NCBI GenBank assembly: GCA_903873965.1
Contig: CAIQQO010000076.1
Span: 18,270-82,269 of the forward strand
Direction: 5' to 3'
Length of the DNA: 64,000 bases
DNA from: an uncultured bacterium
Lineage (GTDB): Bacteria; Chloroflexota; Anaerolineae; J036; Brachytrichaceae
The position numbers and the translations under genes are program-made. Below the pieces are notes generated by a model that saw only the letters and a list, made by a program, of their open reading frames with translations, was not told the DNA's origin and searched no databases. Position 1 is the first letter of the stretch, and every line of letters starts with the position of its first letter. Shown here in pieces: positions 9,180-18,622 of the stretch.

Positions 9180-9914
9180 TTGGATCGTCTAAAAAATAAG
9201 GTGGCCATCGTGACTGGCGGCGCACATGGTATCGGTGCGGCAACGGTGCGCAGGTTCCGCGAAGAAGGGGCGCAAGTGATCATCGCCGATCTGAACCGTT
9301 CAGCAGGTGAGGCGCTGAGTGCAGTCACTGGCGCAACCTATCTGCCGGTCGATGTTTCGGATCACGCCGCCGTGGGGCGGTTGGTTGATGACACTGTTCG
9401 CCAATATGGCGGCCTCGATATCATCGTGAGCAGCGCCGCGGTGTTTCATGCCGGGCCTATTGATGAAATGACGCCCGCAACGTGGAATGAAGTCATGGCC
9501 GTCAACCTGGGCGCCGCTTATCACTTGGCGCATTTCGCCACCCCGCATCTACGCCAACGTCCAGGAGCCTCGATCGTGCTGATCAGTTCGGTGCAGGGGA
9601 TGATTGGCTTCAAAACATTCGCCGCATATGCCGCATCCAAAGGCGGATTAATTGGCCTGATGCACCAGTTGGCCTCCGAACTGGCGCCCGGCGTGCGCGT
9701 GAATACCATCTGCCCGGGCACGATTCAGACTTATCCCGAAACACCACTTGATCCCGACACCGAAAGGTTGTGGGCAGACCGGCATCTGCTGCGGCGCGTC
9801 GGACTACCGATCGAAGTTGCCAATGCAGCGCTCTTCCTTGCCTCTGACGAAGCCTCGTTCATCACCGGGCACAACCTGGTCGTGGATGGCGGTATGACAG
9901 TGATGGGAGATTGA
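9180..9914 (+). CDS. SDR family NAD(P)-dependent oxidoreductase
   Basis: VAIVTGGAHGIGAATVRRF, YAASKGGLIGLMHQLASEL; TTG start. Confidence 0.92.
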   Translation: MDRLKNKVAIVTGGAHGIGAATVRRFREEGAQVIIADLNRSAGEALSAVTGATYLPVDVSDHAAVGRLVDDTVRQYGGLDIIVSSAAVFHAGPIDEMTPATWNEVMAVNLGAAYHLAHFATPHLRQRPGASIVLISSVQGMIGFKTFAAYAASKGGLIGLMHQLASELAPGVRVNTICPGTIQTYPETPLDPDTERLWADRHLLRRVGLPIEVANAALFLASDEASFITGHNLVVDGGMTVMGD

Positions 9915-9920
9915 GAGTAA

Positions 9921-10970
9921 ATGACACAATCCACAGTAATGCAGGCCGCCTTCATGTGCGGCAAACTGGATGTACGCGTCGAAAACGTTTCCATCCCGCA
10001 GATCGAGCAACCCGACGATGTGCTGATTCAGGTGCATTACACCGGCATTTGCGGATCGGAATTGCATGCCATTGAAGGTTATGAGATTACCGCCGGGACA
10101 GCAGTTACGGAAAATGCGCACTCGCCCCTAGGGCATGAATACGCAGGCGTTATTGCCGAAGTCGGCCCTGGTGTCAAGCACCTTACCAAGGGTCAACGCG
10201 TGACGGCATGGCCGCGCGGACCATGCGGGCGCTGCGATATGTGCCGCAACAGCCTGCACGCGCTGTGCCGCAAGATTGCGCAACGCGGCGGATCATGGGC
10301 CGAGTACATCGTCACACCAGCGCCACTCGTCTATGCGCTGCCTGACGACATCAGCATGGCGATCGGCGCGATCACCGAGCCGCTCAGTTGCGCAGTGCGC
10401 ATCATGGATCGTGCGTGGATGCGCGCCGGGCAGACCGTGGCTGTCATTGGGGCAGGCCCCATCGGTCTGTTCTCAGCCATTATGGCGAAGCATGCAGGGG
10501 CAGGCCTAGTCATCGTCAGCGAGCCTCGTAAAAGCCGCCGCTTGATGGCGCAACGCATGGGCGCAGACATCGTCGTCGACCCACTCGTCGAAAACCTGCA
10601 TGACATTGTCATGCGCCATACGATGCAGCGGGGCGTGGACATCAGCATTGAGGCAGTTGGGCTTGAACCAGCCCTGTCGCAGGCAATTAATATCGTCGGC
10701 GTTGGCGGCACGGTCATCTGGGGCGGCGTTGCCCCCGCTGGTTTGCGCGTACCTATTTCGCCCAACGATATGTTCATGCGGGAGTACACCCTGCGTACCT
10801 CGTGGGGTGGATTGCTGGAGTATGACCGCACCCTACGCCTTGAACGTGTGATTGACTGGTCACCTACCGCGCAAGAAATCTTCCCGTTGAGCCAGGCCAT
10901 GCAAGCGGTCAATTTCTCGCGCACCCAGGCAGCAGGCAAAGTCCTGCTCAAGACGGCAGCGGCCGATTAA
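9921..10970 (+). CDS. Zinc-dependent alcohol/polyol dehydrogenase (MDR family)
   Basis: GICGSELHAIEG, GHEYAGVIAEVGPGV, CGRCDMCRNSLHALC, VIGAGPIGLFSAIMAK. Confidence 0.92.
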   Translation: MTQSTVMQAAFMCGKLDVRVENVSIPQIEQPDDVLIQVHYTGICGSELHAIEGYEITAGTAVTENAHSPLGHEYAGVIAEVGPGVKHLTKGQRVTAWPRGPCGRCDMCRNSLHALCRKIAQRGGSWAEYIVTPAPLVYALPDDISMAIGAITEPLSCAVRIMDRAWMRAGQTVAVIGAGPIGLFSAIMAKHAGAGLVIVSEPRKSRRLMAQRMGADIVVDPLVENLHDIVMRHTMQRGVDISIEAVGLEPALSQAINIVGVGGTVIWGGVAPAGLRVPISPNDMFMREYTLRTSWGGLLEYDRTLRLERVIDWSPTAQEIFPLSQAMQAVNFSRTQAAGKVLLKTAAAD

Positions 10971-10978
10971 GGAATACC

Positions 10979-11650
10979 ATGCAAGTCTTTACGATTAACC
11001 AAATCACCACCCATGTTCTGTGCAACACGCCACAGTGCTTCGCCGAAGTGCGCACCCTCGCACCGGGAGAGGCTATAGCGCCGGCGGCGGCGGAAGTCAC
11101 GCTGTGCGTCATTGAGGGGAGCGTCGACCTCGGCGCCATCGGGATACTGGACGCGATGACGGGAGTGCAGATTCCTGCCGGTTATACATGGCATGGCGCT
11201 GCCGGTACATCAGGAGCGAAGGTGCTGCGCGTCGACAGCCCGCATCCCGATTTTGACGCAGCGCAGCGCCTGATCGTGCCTCTCACAGCGCCGCATCGCT
11301 TTGCCGTTGCCGGTGGACAGATGATGGTCTATGACGACTATGTGCGCGGCGGTGTACTCACTTTTGCGCCCGGTTTTATCGCCGACAAACATTTCCACGA
11401 CGGTGCTGATGAGATTTTCTGGTTCTTCCAAGGCCAGTGCCGTGTGACTGGCCCGTATGAAGAAGTCGTCCTCGACGCAGGCAACATCGTACTCACCCCG
11501 GCCAACGAATGGCACATTATTGCCAATGCCGGATCACAGCCCCTGCTGATGTTCCTGACGGTAACACCCAACGTGGTGCCCAGTCACACTTTCTTTGATG
11601 CCGATGGCAAACCGTATGCCCGCAGCATGCTGCCACTGACAAAGGCCTGA
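10979..11650 (+). CDS. Cupin-domain (bicupin) protein
   Basis: FAPGFIADKHFHDGADEIFWFFQGQCRVTGPYEEVVLDAGNIVLTPANEWHII. Confidence 0.8.
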   Translation: MQVFTINQITTHVLCNTPQCFAEVRTLAPGEAIAPAAAEVTLCVIEGSVDLGAIGILDAMTGVQIPAGYTWHGAAGTSGAKVLRVDSPHPDFDAAQRLIVPLTAPHRFAVAGGQMMVYDDYVRGGVLTFAPGFIADKHFHDGADEIFWFFQGQCRVTGPYEEVVLDAGNIVLTPANEWHIIANAGSQPLLMFLTVTPNVVPSHTFFDADGKPYARSMLPLTKA

Positions 11651-11659
11651 AATCGGACT

Positions 11660-13333
11660 TCAAATCCGTCCGGCTGAAAATTCGTTAATGATCGCCGGAG
11701 TCTGCGCATCAAACCCCACTACATCCAGCGTATTGGGGTCGGCGGGGTCAGCAACGCTGAACTCTGTGGCCGTCATACCGACGACAATGAGCTTGGCGTT
11801 GATACCTGTCTTTGCGCGGTACCGGCGCAACGCCTCCATCGGATGGATGCTGCCCGCCCATGTCTCGTTATCGGTATAGATCACAAACACATCGACCTGA
11901 AGATTGTTTTCGATCGCGTTGAGCATCGGCAGCGCGCAGTCGGTCCTGCCCATGGGGATAAGTTCAATCGCCTTCACAATCGCCATAAGTTCCATGTGTG
12001 ATGACACTGACACATCGACCATCTTGCTACGGCTCCAGTCATGCGATTGTGATGCAGCAGCATCTATGCCAAATCCCCGCACAACAAAGTGGGCTTCCTT
12101 TTGCATGGTAACCAGCGCCATCGCCGCAGAGGCCACACGAGCCGAGAGATGCGTACCGTTGATCATGGATGCACCCATTGAGCCTGACACATCCAGCGCA
12201 AGGTAGTATCTCAAGCCTGTTGGCGCGACATTCTTAAACGCCTTGATAAAGGCAACATCCAGTGCATCCTTAATTTGCGGCACCGGTGTCCATTTCAATT
12301 TGCCCTTCACACCCTTGCCAGCCTGATAGGTGGTTGCAGCCAATAGAAAGTGCATCGGGTGTACTTTCGCCTTCATGATGGCGGTTTCATCCGTCAGTTT
12401 GTCAACAATGGTCTTGATGATGTCGAATTTGCCCGGAGCAATCACTTCCTGCGCCGACAACTGACCCAGGTTGCGCGTCAACGCCATCAACGGCATGGAA
12501 GGAATCAACACCTCCCATATTTCGGGCGTCATCTTCGTTGAGGGAATGACCTCCCAAACCACCCTGTCGCCACTGGCGATTTGATTGAGTATCGTTTGTG
12601 TATCCGGCGCGGTGTCCATGATGTGCTTCGTGTAGATCAGGCCCATATCGCTGTCAGGAACATACGATTCGTTTGTCCCTCGCGCCTTGATCCAGGCAAA
12701 GATCTTCTTTTCAAGTTCGGTTTGCGGCGCGGGATGCACTACGCGCAAGACATCCCAGTGCGTCCACTCCCCACGATTCCAGTATTTCGCAACCTGATAG
12801 GCCACATTCAAATCACCGCCGGCAGTGCCGCGCGCATACCAACGGGTGATGGTGCGCGCGAGTAGCTTGCCAAACCCGCGCCGTCCCTTCAGAATGCCGA
12901 TCATGGTCAAAAGGTGCGTGCCTGTGCGAACGATTTCATTGAAGTGTTGCTCTGCCTGCTTCATCACAGCCAGATTACCGCACGACAATGCCATGGCCAG
13001 CAGCGCCAGAACAGGCTCCTGTTTATGGGCGCGCCCGTTGATCGACACGTCACGAACCATCTCAATGGCTTCAAGACCATGGTGCTCTAGGCATTCTGCC
13101 ACCATCTTAATCGCCTTGTCCGTCATTTCCCGTTCGCCAACATAGTAAGTCCCGCCCAAGGTACCCAGGATCAGAAAGCGCTCCAACTGCTTGAGTAGCG
13201 TGATCTGATAGGTATAGCCACCCGCATTGTTCAACACCTGACGACTATCGAGCGGCTCGCTTTGTGGAATTGGCGCTACGGTGTTATCTGATTCCGGATT
13301 GGTTTGCATGGCCTTGCGGTAAGCATTACCCAT
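11660..13333 (-). CDS. rsr: TROVE domain / Ro60 (Rsr)-like RNA-binding protein with vWA domain
   Basis: NNAGGYTYQITLLKQLERFLILGTLGGTYYVGERE (TROVE), C-terminal vWA with LALDVSGSMGAS. Confidence 0.92.
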   Translation of the reverse strand: MGNAYRKAMQTNPESDNTVAPIPQSEPLDSRQVLNNAGGYTYQITLLKQLERFLILGTLGGTYYVGEREMTDKAIKMVAECLEHHGLEAIEMVRDVSINGRAHKQEPVLALLAMALSCGNLAVMKQAEQHFNEIVRTGTHLLTMIGILKGRRGFGKLLARTITRWYARGTAGGDLNVAYQVAKYWNRGEWTHWDVLRVVHPAPQTELEKKIFAWIKARGTNESYVPDSDMGLIYTKHIMDTAPDTQTILNQIASGDRVVWEVIPSTKMTPEIWEVLIPSMPLMALTRNLGQLSAQEVIAPGKFDIIKTIVDKLTDETAIMKAKVHPMHFLLAATTYQAGKGVKGKLKWTPVPQIKDALDVAFIKAFKNVAPTGLRYYLALDVSGSMGASMINGTHLSARVASAAMALVTMQKEAHFVVRGFGIDAAASQSHDWSRSKMVDVSVSSHMELMAIVKAIELIPMGRTDCALPMLNAIENNLQVDVFVIYTDNETWAGSIHPMEALRRYRAKTGINAKLIVVGMTATEFSVADPADPNTLDVVGFDAQTPAIINEFSAGRI

Positions 13334-13351
13334 TGATCCCCTCCAATAAAT

Positions 13352-13376
13352 AAAAAAACGCGCACTGATCGCGCGT
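13352..13376 (-). terminator. Intrinsic terminator immediately upstream of the TROVE gene, same strand
   Basis: Minus strand ACGCGC-GATCAGT-GCGCGT-TTTTTT (6-bp stem, T run), 19 nt before the TROVE start. Confidence 0.75.
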
Positions 13377-13419
13377 CCTTCATCCTCTGATGTGGCAATT
13401 AACGGACCCGCTGAGTCCG

Positions 13420-13614
13420 TTACTCCAATTTCATCGGGGCTAAAATTCTGCCAATAGTGTTTTTTGGAAGAAAACTACTGACAATCGTCCCCGACTTAAA
13501 TAGTGTACCACAATCAACCAAAACAGCAGTAGATTTAAAAAATCCGGAAGGCTGTCTGGCCTCAATAACTGCCCAACCAGCTTCGTCTTGCCTCATATCT
13601 CTCACTTCTGTCAT
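13420..13614 (-). CDS. Possible small protein, 64 aa, unknown
   Basis: MTEVRDMRQDEAGWAVIEARQPSGFFKSTAVLVDCGTLFKSGTIVSSFLPKNTIGRILAPMKLE; more AT-rich than neighbours; no recognised family. Confidence 0.35.
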   Translation of the reverse strand: MTEVRDMRQDEAGWAVIEARQPSGFFKSTAVLVDCGTLFKSGTIVSSFLPKNTIGRILAPMKLE

Positions 13615-13713
13615 CTTTTGTGACGCCAGTCATCACACAATATGGCGGTAGTCACTGGCGCACATACGAGCACAGGCATAATATAGACTTGGAGAAAAGG
13701 TGAAACTCACACT

Positions 13714-14757
13714 ATGAATCACAAGCTATTTTCAATCGCGGCGCTCCTGGGCAGCGCCATTCTGACAATCACTCCCGCCTTGCCGGTCCAGGCAGAAGGT
13801 CGTCGCCCGTCAGATATCCTGGCGTACACACCTGAAGCCGGGCAAGTCACCAAGGTCATTGATGGACAAACCATTCAGGTTGCATTGTCCACGGGCTCAA
13901 CAGTCACAGTTCGCTATATCGGGCTGACTACCCCCACAGGTAACAGTTGTGGCGCATGGCAAGCCACAGCCGATAACGCCGCGCTCGTGTCTGGAAAAAC
14001 CGTGCGCATGGAAAAAGATACGCTTACGGCCTCGGCAGATGGCAGCGTGCTGTATCGCTATGTCTATCTATTGAATGCCACCATGATCAACGAAGAGCTG
14101 ATCAAAAAAGGTGACGCGATGGCAACGGTGGCTTCGCCCAACCTGAAGCATCAGGGCACGCTCAATGACCTTGAAGCACGTGCGCGCGCCAGCTATGTCG
14201 GCATCTGGGGCGGATGTGGTGCAAAATCTACCGTCGCGGAAACACCGGGAACCTGTGTCACCATTACGGCTGAGGCGCTTTATAACCGTGTGGACAAGGT
14301 GCCTGAAGTCGGTTTATTGCATGATGGCGACTGTGTCACCATCTACAAGGCCGAGAATCTTGATGGCCCGGCGTGGCAGGGAAATTATATATACCACCCC
14401 GCAGGAACTGTGGTTGGCATGGCACCCATGTACTTCCGCTGGAAGGACGGCATGGTGAGTATCCACGTCGACAGCAATGGCCTGGTTACCGCAGATGTCG
14501 TGCGTCACACCAAAACCAAGACCACTTCTTTTGGTCCGTTCACTTTCCGGCGCGAAGTGGGTGTTGCGGAATACCCGACGACGCAGTCTGTGCTGACTGA
14601 CCCTGGGCGGCAGGATATGCTGCAGATCCAGAACCCGCGCACATGGTTGATGCAGAGCCTGGGTAATGGCAAATACCAGGTACTGACCGATATCTTCGTA
14701 TACCAGTCAGGTGATTACCCAGTGATGTATTACGGAGAGTTTGGCGGTCTTCATTGA
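13714..14757 (+). CDS. Secreted SNase-like (thermonuclease-fold) protein
   Basis: Signal peptide MNHKLFSIAALLGSAILTITPALPVQA; GQVTKVIDGQTIQVALSTGSTVTVRYIGLTTP...NEELIKKGDAMATVASPNLKHQGTLNDLEARAR. Confidence 0.75.
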   Translation: MNHKLFSIAALLGSAILTITPALPVQAEGRRPSDILAYTPEAGQVTKVIDGQTIQVALSTGSTVTVRYIGLTTPTGNSCGAWQATADNAALVSGKTVRMEKDTLTASADGSVLYRYVYLLNATMINEELIKKGDAMATVASPNLKHQGTLNDLEARARASYVGIWGGCGAKSTVAETPGTCVTITAEALYNRVDKVPEVGLLHDGDCVTIYKAENLDGPAWQGNYIYHPAGTVVGMAPMYFRWKDGMVSIHVDSNGLVTADVVRHTKTKTTSFGPFTFRREVGVAEYPTTQSVLTDPGRQDMLQIQNPRTWLMQSLGNGKYQVLTDIFVYQSGDYPVMYYGEFGGLH

Positions 14758-14786
14758 ACAACACTGACAGCGATTGATCAATCTAT

Positions 14787-14820
14787 AACCCGATGCTTCA
14801 AAAGAAACATCGGGTTTTTT
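14787..14820 (+). terminator. Intrinsic terminator
   Basis: AACCCGATG (14787-14795) ... CATCGGGTT followed by TTTT. Confidence 0.85.
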
Positions 14821-14859
14821 ATTACTGCCCCTCTGCATCAGAGTTCTGATCTTTGTCTC

Positions 14860-16542
14860 ATGATCCTTAATTCATATCCATCGGTTATCATACATACAGC
14901 AATGAGAACACGACAAGACTGGGAGAGCGAAACGCTCAAACCATCACTAAAACGCGCGCCCGAACGGCGAACTTCGTTCGAGACGCCCTCCGGTATTCCG
15001 TTTGAGATCGTCTATGGCGATCAAGCCTCCGATGAATATCCCGGTGAATATCCATTTACGCGCGGTGTGCACCCTACCATGTACCGATCGCGCTTGTGGA
15101 CGATGCGGCAGTACGCGGGTTACGCCAGCGCGCAGGAATCCAACCAGCGCTATCGCTACTTGTTGCAACAGGGCCAGACCGGCATCTCGGTTGCCTTCGA
15201 CCTGCCCACGCAACTGGCCATGGATGCTGACGATCCACTTGCGGCCGGCGAAGTGGGCAAGGTAGGCGTGAGCATTTCAACGCTCGATGATGCGCGCGAG
15301 TTGTTTGATCAGATCCCACTCGACAAGATCAGCACCTCGATGACCATCAATGCGCCCGCTGCCATTCTGTTGGCGCTCTATATTGCGGTCGCCAAAGAGC
15401 AGGGCGTTACCGAAAGCAAACTGCGCGGCACCATCCAGAATGACATTCTGAAAGAGTATGCGGCGCGCGGGCTATATGTATACCCACCTCGCCAGTCGAT
15501 GCGACTTGTCACCGACATTTTTGCCTATTGCAAAGATCACGTTCCACACTGGAACACAATCAGCATCAGCGGATATCACATTCGCGAAGCGGGCAGCACT
15601 GCGGTGCAGGAAGTGGCATTCACGCTCGCCAACGCGATTGCTTACGCCGAGGCAGCGATGAGCGCCGGTCTGGACGTGGACGAGTTCGCCGGCCAACTAG
15701 CGTTCTTCTTCAACGCGCATAACGACTTCCTCGAAGAAATCGCCAAGTTCCGTGCAGCGCGCCGGCTGTGGGCTAAACTGATGCGCGACCGTTTTGGGGC
15801 GAAGGATATGCGCAGTTGCATGCTGCGATTCCATGCGCAGACAGGCGGCAGCACTCTCACGGCGCAACAGCCGATGAACAACGTCGCACGGGTAACTATT
15901 CAAGCACTTGCAGCCGTCCTCGGCGGCGCTCAAAGCCTGCATACCAACAGCATGGATGAAGCCTTGTGGCTGCCCACCGAAGAATCGGTGCGCACCGCCC
16001 TGCGCACGCAACAGATCATCGCGCATGAAAGCGGCGTTGCCAGCGCAGTGGACCCAATGGCTGGCTCGTATGTAGTGGAAAACCTGACCGACCAGATCGA
16101 ACAGCGCGCCACAGCATTAATCGACGAGATCGACCGAATGGGTGGCGCCGTGCGCAGTATCGAGAGCGGCTGGATGCAGTCGCAGATATCTGACGCATCG
16201 TATCGCTATCAGCGTGAGATCGAGTCGAAGGATCGCATCATCGTCGGCTTGAATGAGTTTAAGTCCGAGGGTAATGCATCCGAAGGCAACCGTCAGATCA
16301 CGCGCTTTAATGTGAATCACACGGTTGAGCAGCGTCAGTGCGAACGTCTTGCAGACTGGCGCGCCAAACGCGACGCTGAGACGGTCAGCGCGTTGCGCGA
16401 CAAACTAGAGACGGCAGCGCGCGGTTCAGAGAACGTCATGCCATGCCTCATCGCATGCGTCGAGGCGGGGATGACGGTAGGTGAGATTGGCAATGTATTC
16501 CGACATGTCTTTGGCGAGTATCATCCGCCAACGGTGATTTAG
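14860..16542 (+). CDS. Methylmalonyl-CoA mutase large (alpha, N-terminal) subunit
   Basis: [23 protein letters not shown]-like region ([55 protein letters not shown]), [20 protein letters not shown]; true start may be 14902. Confidence 0.95.
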   Translation: MILNSYPSVIIHTAMRTRQDWESETLKPSLKRAPERRTSFETPSGIPFEIVYGDQASDEYPGEYPFTRGVHPTMYRSRLWTMRQYAGYASAQESNQRYRYLLQQGQTGISVAFDLPTQLAMDADDPLAAGEVGKVGVSISTLDDARELFDQIPLDKISTSMTINAPAAILLALYIAVAKEQGVTESKLRGTIQNDILKEYAARGLYVYPPRQSMRLVTDIFAYCKDHVPHWNTISISGYHIREAGSTAVQEVAFTLANAIAYAEAAMSAGLDVDEFAGQLAFFFNAHNDFLEEIAKFRAARRLWAKLMRDRFGAKDMRSCMLRFHAQTGGSTLTAQQPMNNVARVTIQALAAVLGGAQSLHTNSMDEALWLPTEESVRTALRTQQIIAHESGVASAVDPMAGSYVVENLTDQIEQRATALIDEIDRMGGAVRSIESGWMQSQISDASYRYQREIESKDRIIVGLNEFKSEGNASEGNRQITRFNVNHTVEQRQCERLADWRAKRDAETVSALRDKLETAARGSENVMPCLIACVEAGMTVGEIGNVFRHVFGEYHPPTVI

Positions 16543-16603
16543 AAAATAGCTGTCGTCACATTCCCGGAGTGTGCCGACTCTTGATAAGGAGCCGTACTCT
16601 CAA

Positions 16604-17449
16604 ATGGAAGTCAATCTGGGTGAAACGCAGATCGTCGAATTACAGGCAACCTACTCGGCTGAACAGATTCAGGGCATGGCTGTCGGCAAGCGCATCGATG
16701 CTTTTGGACAAGTAGCCAAGCTGTTGCAGCGACCGAAACCGGAAGACATAGAAATTGTGACGATTCAGAAACAGTATGAATCGTTCTGGGCTGTATCAGC
16801 CACAGCGCACTATATCTATGAGCGCAAACGCGTGTACCACGTCGATGTACCGACGCCGGAAGTGCAGTCCGTCGTCCTGCATGAGCGCGAATATCCCATC
16901 ACCATCAACCGCACACGCGGATTTGATATCGATACGATTGAGCATTGCGACGAAACGCTTCATCGCGATCTGACACTGGACGGCAAAACGGGCGAGGTCG
17001 GCGATTTCAAGCGTTACATGACAGCGCCACAACAGATGATGCCCGACATCGCCACACTGCAACGCAGTGGCGCGGACGTTATCGTTCCGGATGTGCGCAG
17101 TTCATTTGTCATCCGCCATGTTATCCCGATGTTGATGAAGACGTATCAAGCGGACAAGGTGATTAAAGAAGTCATCAACATCGAGTCGATCGTCTTGTGT
17201 TTCCATGCGATCTACTCGGTGGAGTATTCGTGGGCAGCGAAACAAAAACGTCAGGCATTGATCTTCGACGCAGTCAGCGGCGGATCAAAACCAGCCAGCG
17301 CCGAAATACGTACGCGTTCTGCGCGCGTGCTGGCCAACGACACGCTCTTTGATATCGGCAGCGACGCCGTCGGCACCTTCCTGCCGGGCGCGAATGTTTC
17401 AATTCAACTCGGGAGGCTGGCGCCGCCAAACGCGGTCAGCGCGCCATGA
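16604..17449 (+). CDS. Conserved-looking protein of unknown function, translationally coupled to amrS
   Basis: MEVNLGETQIVELQATYSAEQIQGMAVGKRIDAFGQVAKLLQRPKPEDIEIV...; AAGGAG upstream of ATG 16604; stop overlaps next ATG (17446). Confidence 0.75.
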   Translation: MEVNLGETQIVELQATYSAEQIQGMAVGKRIDAFGQVAKLLQRPKPEDIEIVTIQKQYESFWAVSATAHYIYERKRVYHVDVPTPEVQSVVLHEREYPITINRTRGFDIDTIEHCDETLHRDLTLDGKTGEVGDFKRYMTAPQQMMPDIATLQRSGADVIVPDVRSSFVIRHVIPMLMKTYQADKVIKEVINIESIVLCFHAIYSVEYSWAAKQKRQALIFDAVSGGSKPASAEIRTRSARVLANDTLFDIGSDAVGTFLPGANVSIQLGRLAPPNAVSAP

Positions 17450-18525
17450 TCCGCAAACCCATCACTGGCGACGAGGCGTTATCATCCGTCATCGATCTGC
17501 TGGTGAAAGAAGCCGTACTGGTTGAACCGCTCGCTGATGGCGGGGTGCGTTGTGTTGCGTGCGGTCATGAATGCCGAATCAAACCCGGCGCACGCGGCAT
17601 CTGTCAGGTGCGCTTCAACAACAGCGGGAAGTTGTACGCACCATGGGGCTATGTCAGCGCGCTCAACTGTGACCCGATCGAGAAGAAACCCTTCAACCAC
17701 GTCCTGCCCGGCACCGATGTGTTGACCTTCGGTATGCTTGGGTGCGACATGCATTGTGCCTATTGCCAGAACTGGAACATTTCACAAGTCTTGCGCGATA
17801 GCGAAGCAGGCGGTGAACCGCAGCAGGTTACACCGCAGCAAATCGTGGCGCTGGCCGGACAATATGGCGCGCGCACGCGCAGCGTCGCCAGTTCATACAA
17901 CGAGCCATTGATCACCACCGAATGGGCTGTGGACGTGTTCCGGCAAGCCAAAGCCGCCGGGCTCATGTGCATGTATGTATCGAATGGCAACGCAACGCGC
18001 GAAGCGCTGGAATATATACGCCCTTTTACAGATGCGTACAAGATCGATCTGAAGACCATGCGCGATGTCAATTACCGCGCGCTGGGCGCTGTGCTTGATC
18101 GCGTGCTGGATTCTGCCCGCACTGCGCATGCACTGGGTTTCTGGCTGGAGATCGTGACGCTGGTGGTGCCGGGATTCAACGACTCAAATGACGAGTTGCG
18201 CGATGCGGCGCAGTTCATCAAGTCACTGTCGCCCGATGTGCCGTGGCATGTAACCGCATTTCATCAGGATTATCGGATGCGCGAACCGGCCAACACCAGC
18301 GCGCGCATGTTGATACGCGCCGCCGAGATCGGTTATGCGGAAGGCCTGCGCTATGTTTATGCCGGCAACTTGCCCGGACGTGCAGCCGCATATGAGAATA
18401 CGCGCTGCCCCGGCTGTGGCACAACATTAGTCGAGCGGCATGGTTTTCGCGTTCGGTCAAACCGGATCACGTCGACAGGGCGGTGCCCGGACTGCCAGAC
18501 TGCTATCGCGGGCATCTGGATGTAG
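17446..18525 (+). CDS. amrS: AmmeMemoRadiSam-system radical SAM enzyme
   Basis: CVACGHECRIKPGARGICQVRFNNSGKLYAPWGYVSALNCDPIEKKPFNHVLPGTDVLTFGMLGCDMHCAYCQNWNISQ (CxxxCxxC-type radical SAM motif). Confidence 0.93.
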   Translation: MIRKPITGDEALSSVIDLLVKEAVLVEPLADGGVRCVACGHECRIKPGARGICQVRFNNSGKLYAPWGYVSALNCDPIEKKPFNHVLPGTDVLTFGMLGCDMHCAYCQNWNISQVLRDSEAGGEPQQVTPQQIVALAGQYGARTRSVASSYNEPLITTEWAVDVFRQAKAAGLMCMYVSNGNATREALEYIRPFTDAYKIDLKTMRDVNYRALGAVLDRVLDSARTAHALGFWLEIVTLVVPGFNDSNDELRDAAQFIKSLSPDVPWHVTAFHQDYRMREPANTSARMLIRAAEIGYAEGLRYVYAGNLPGRAAAYENTRCPGCGTTLVERHGFRVRSNRITSTGRCPDCQTAIAGIWM

Positions 18526-18622
18526 GCGCAGAACAGCGCCGCGTGGCGTTGGTTCGACATCTGTCTCGCATAGCGTGTGCGCCGTGAAACAGCTTGTAGT
18601 GTAGTATGGAATTATCCGGAGA

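Noticed and set aside
13334-13713. Definite Y RNA (YrlA) gene
   Set aside because: No tRNA-like T-arm motif seen on either strand; kept only as a hypothesis.
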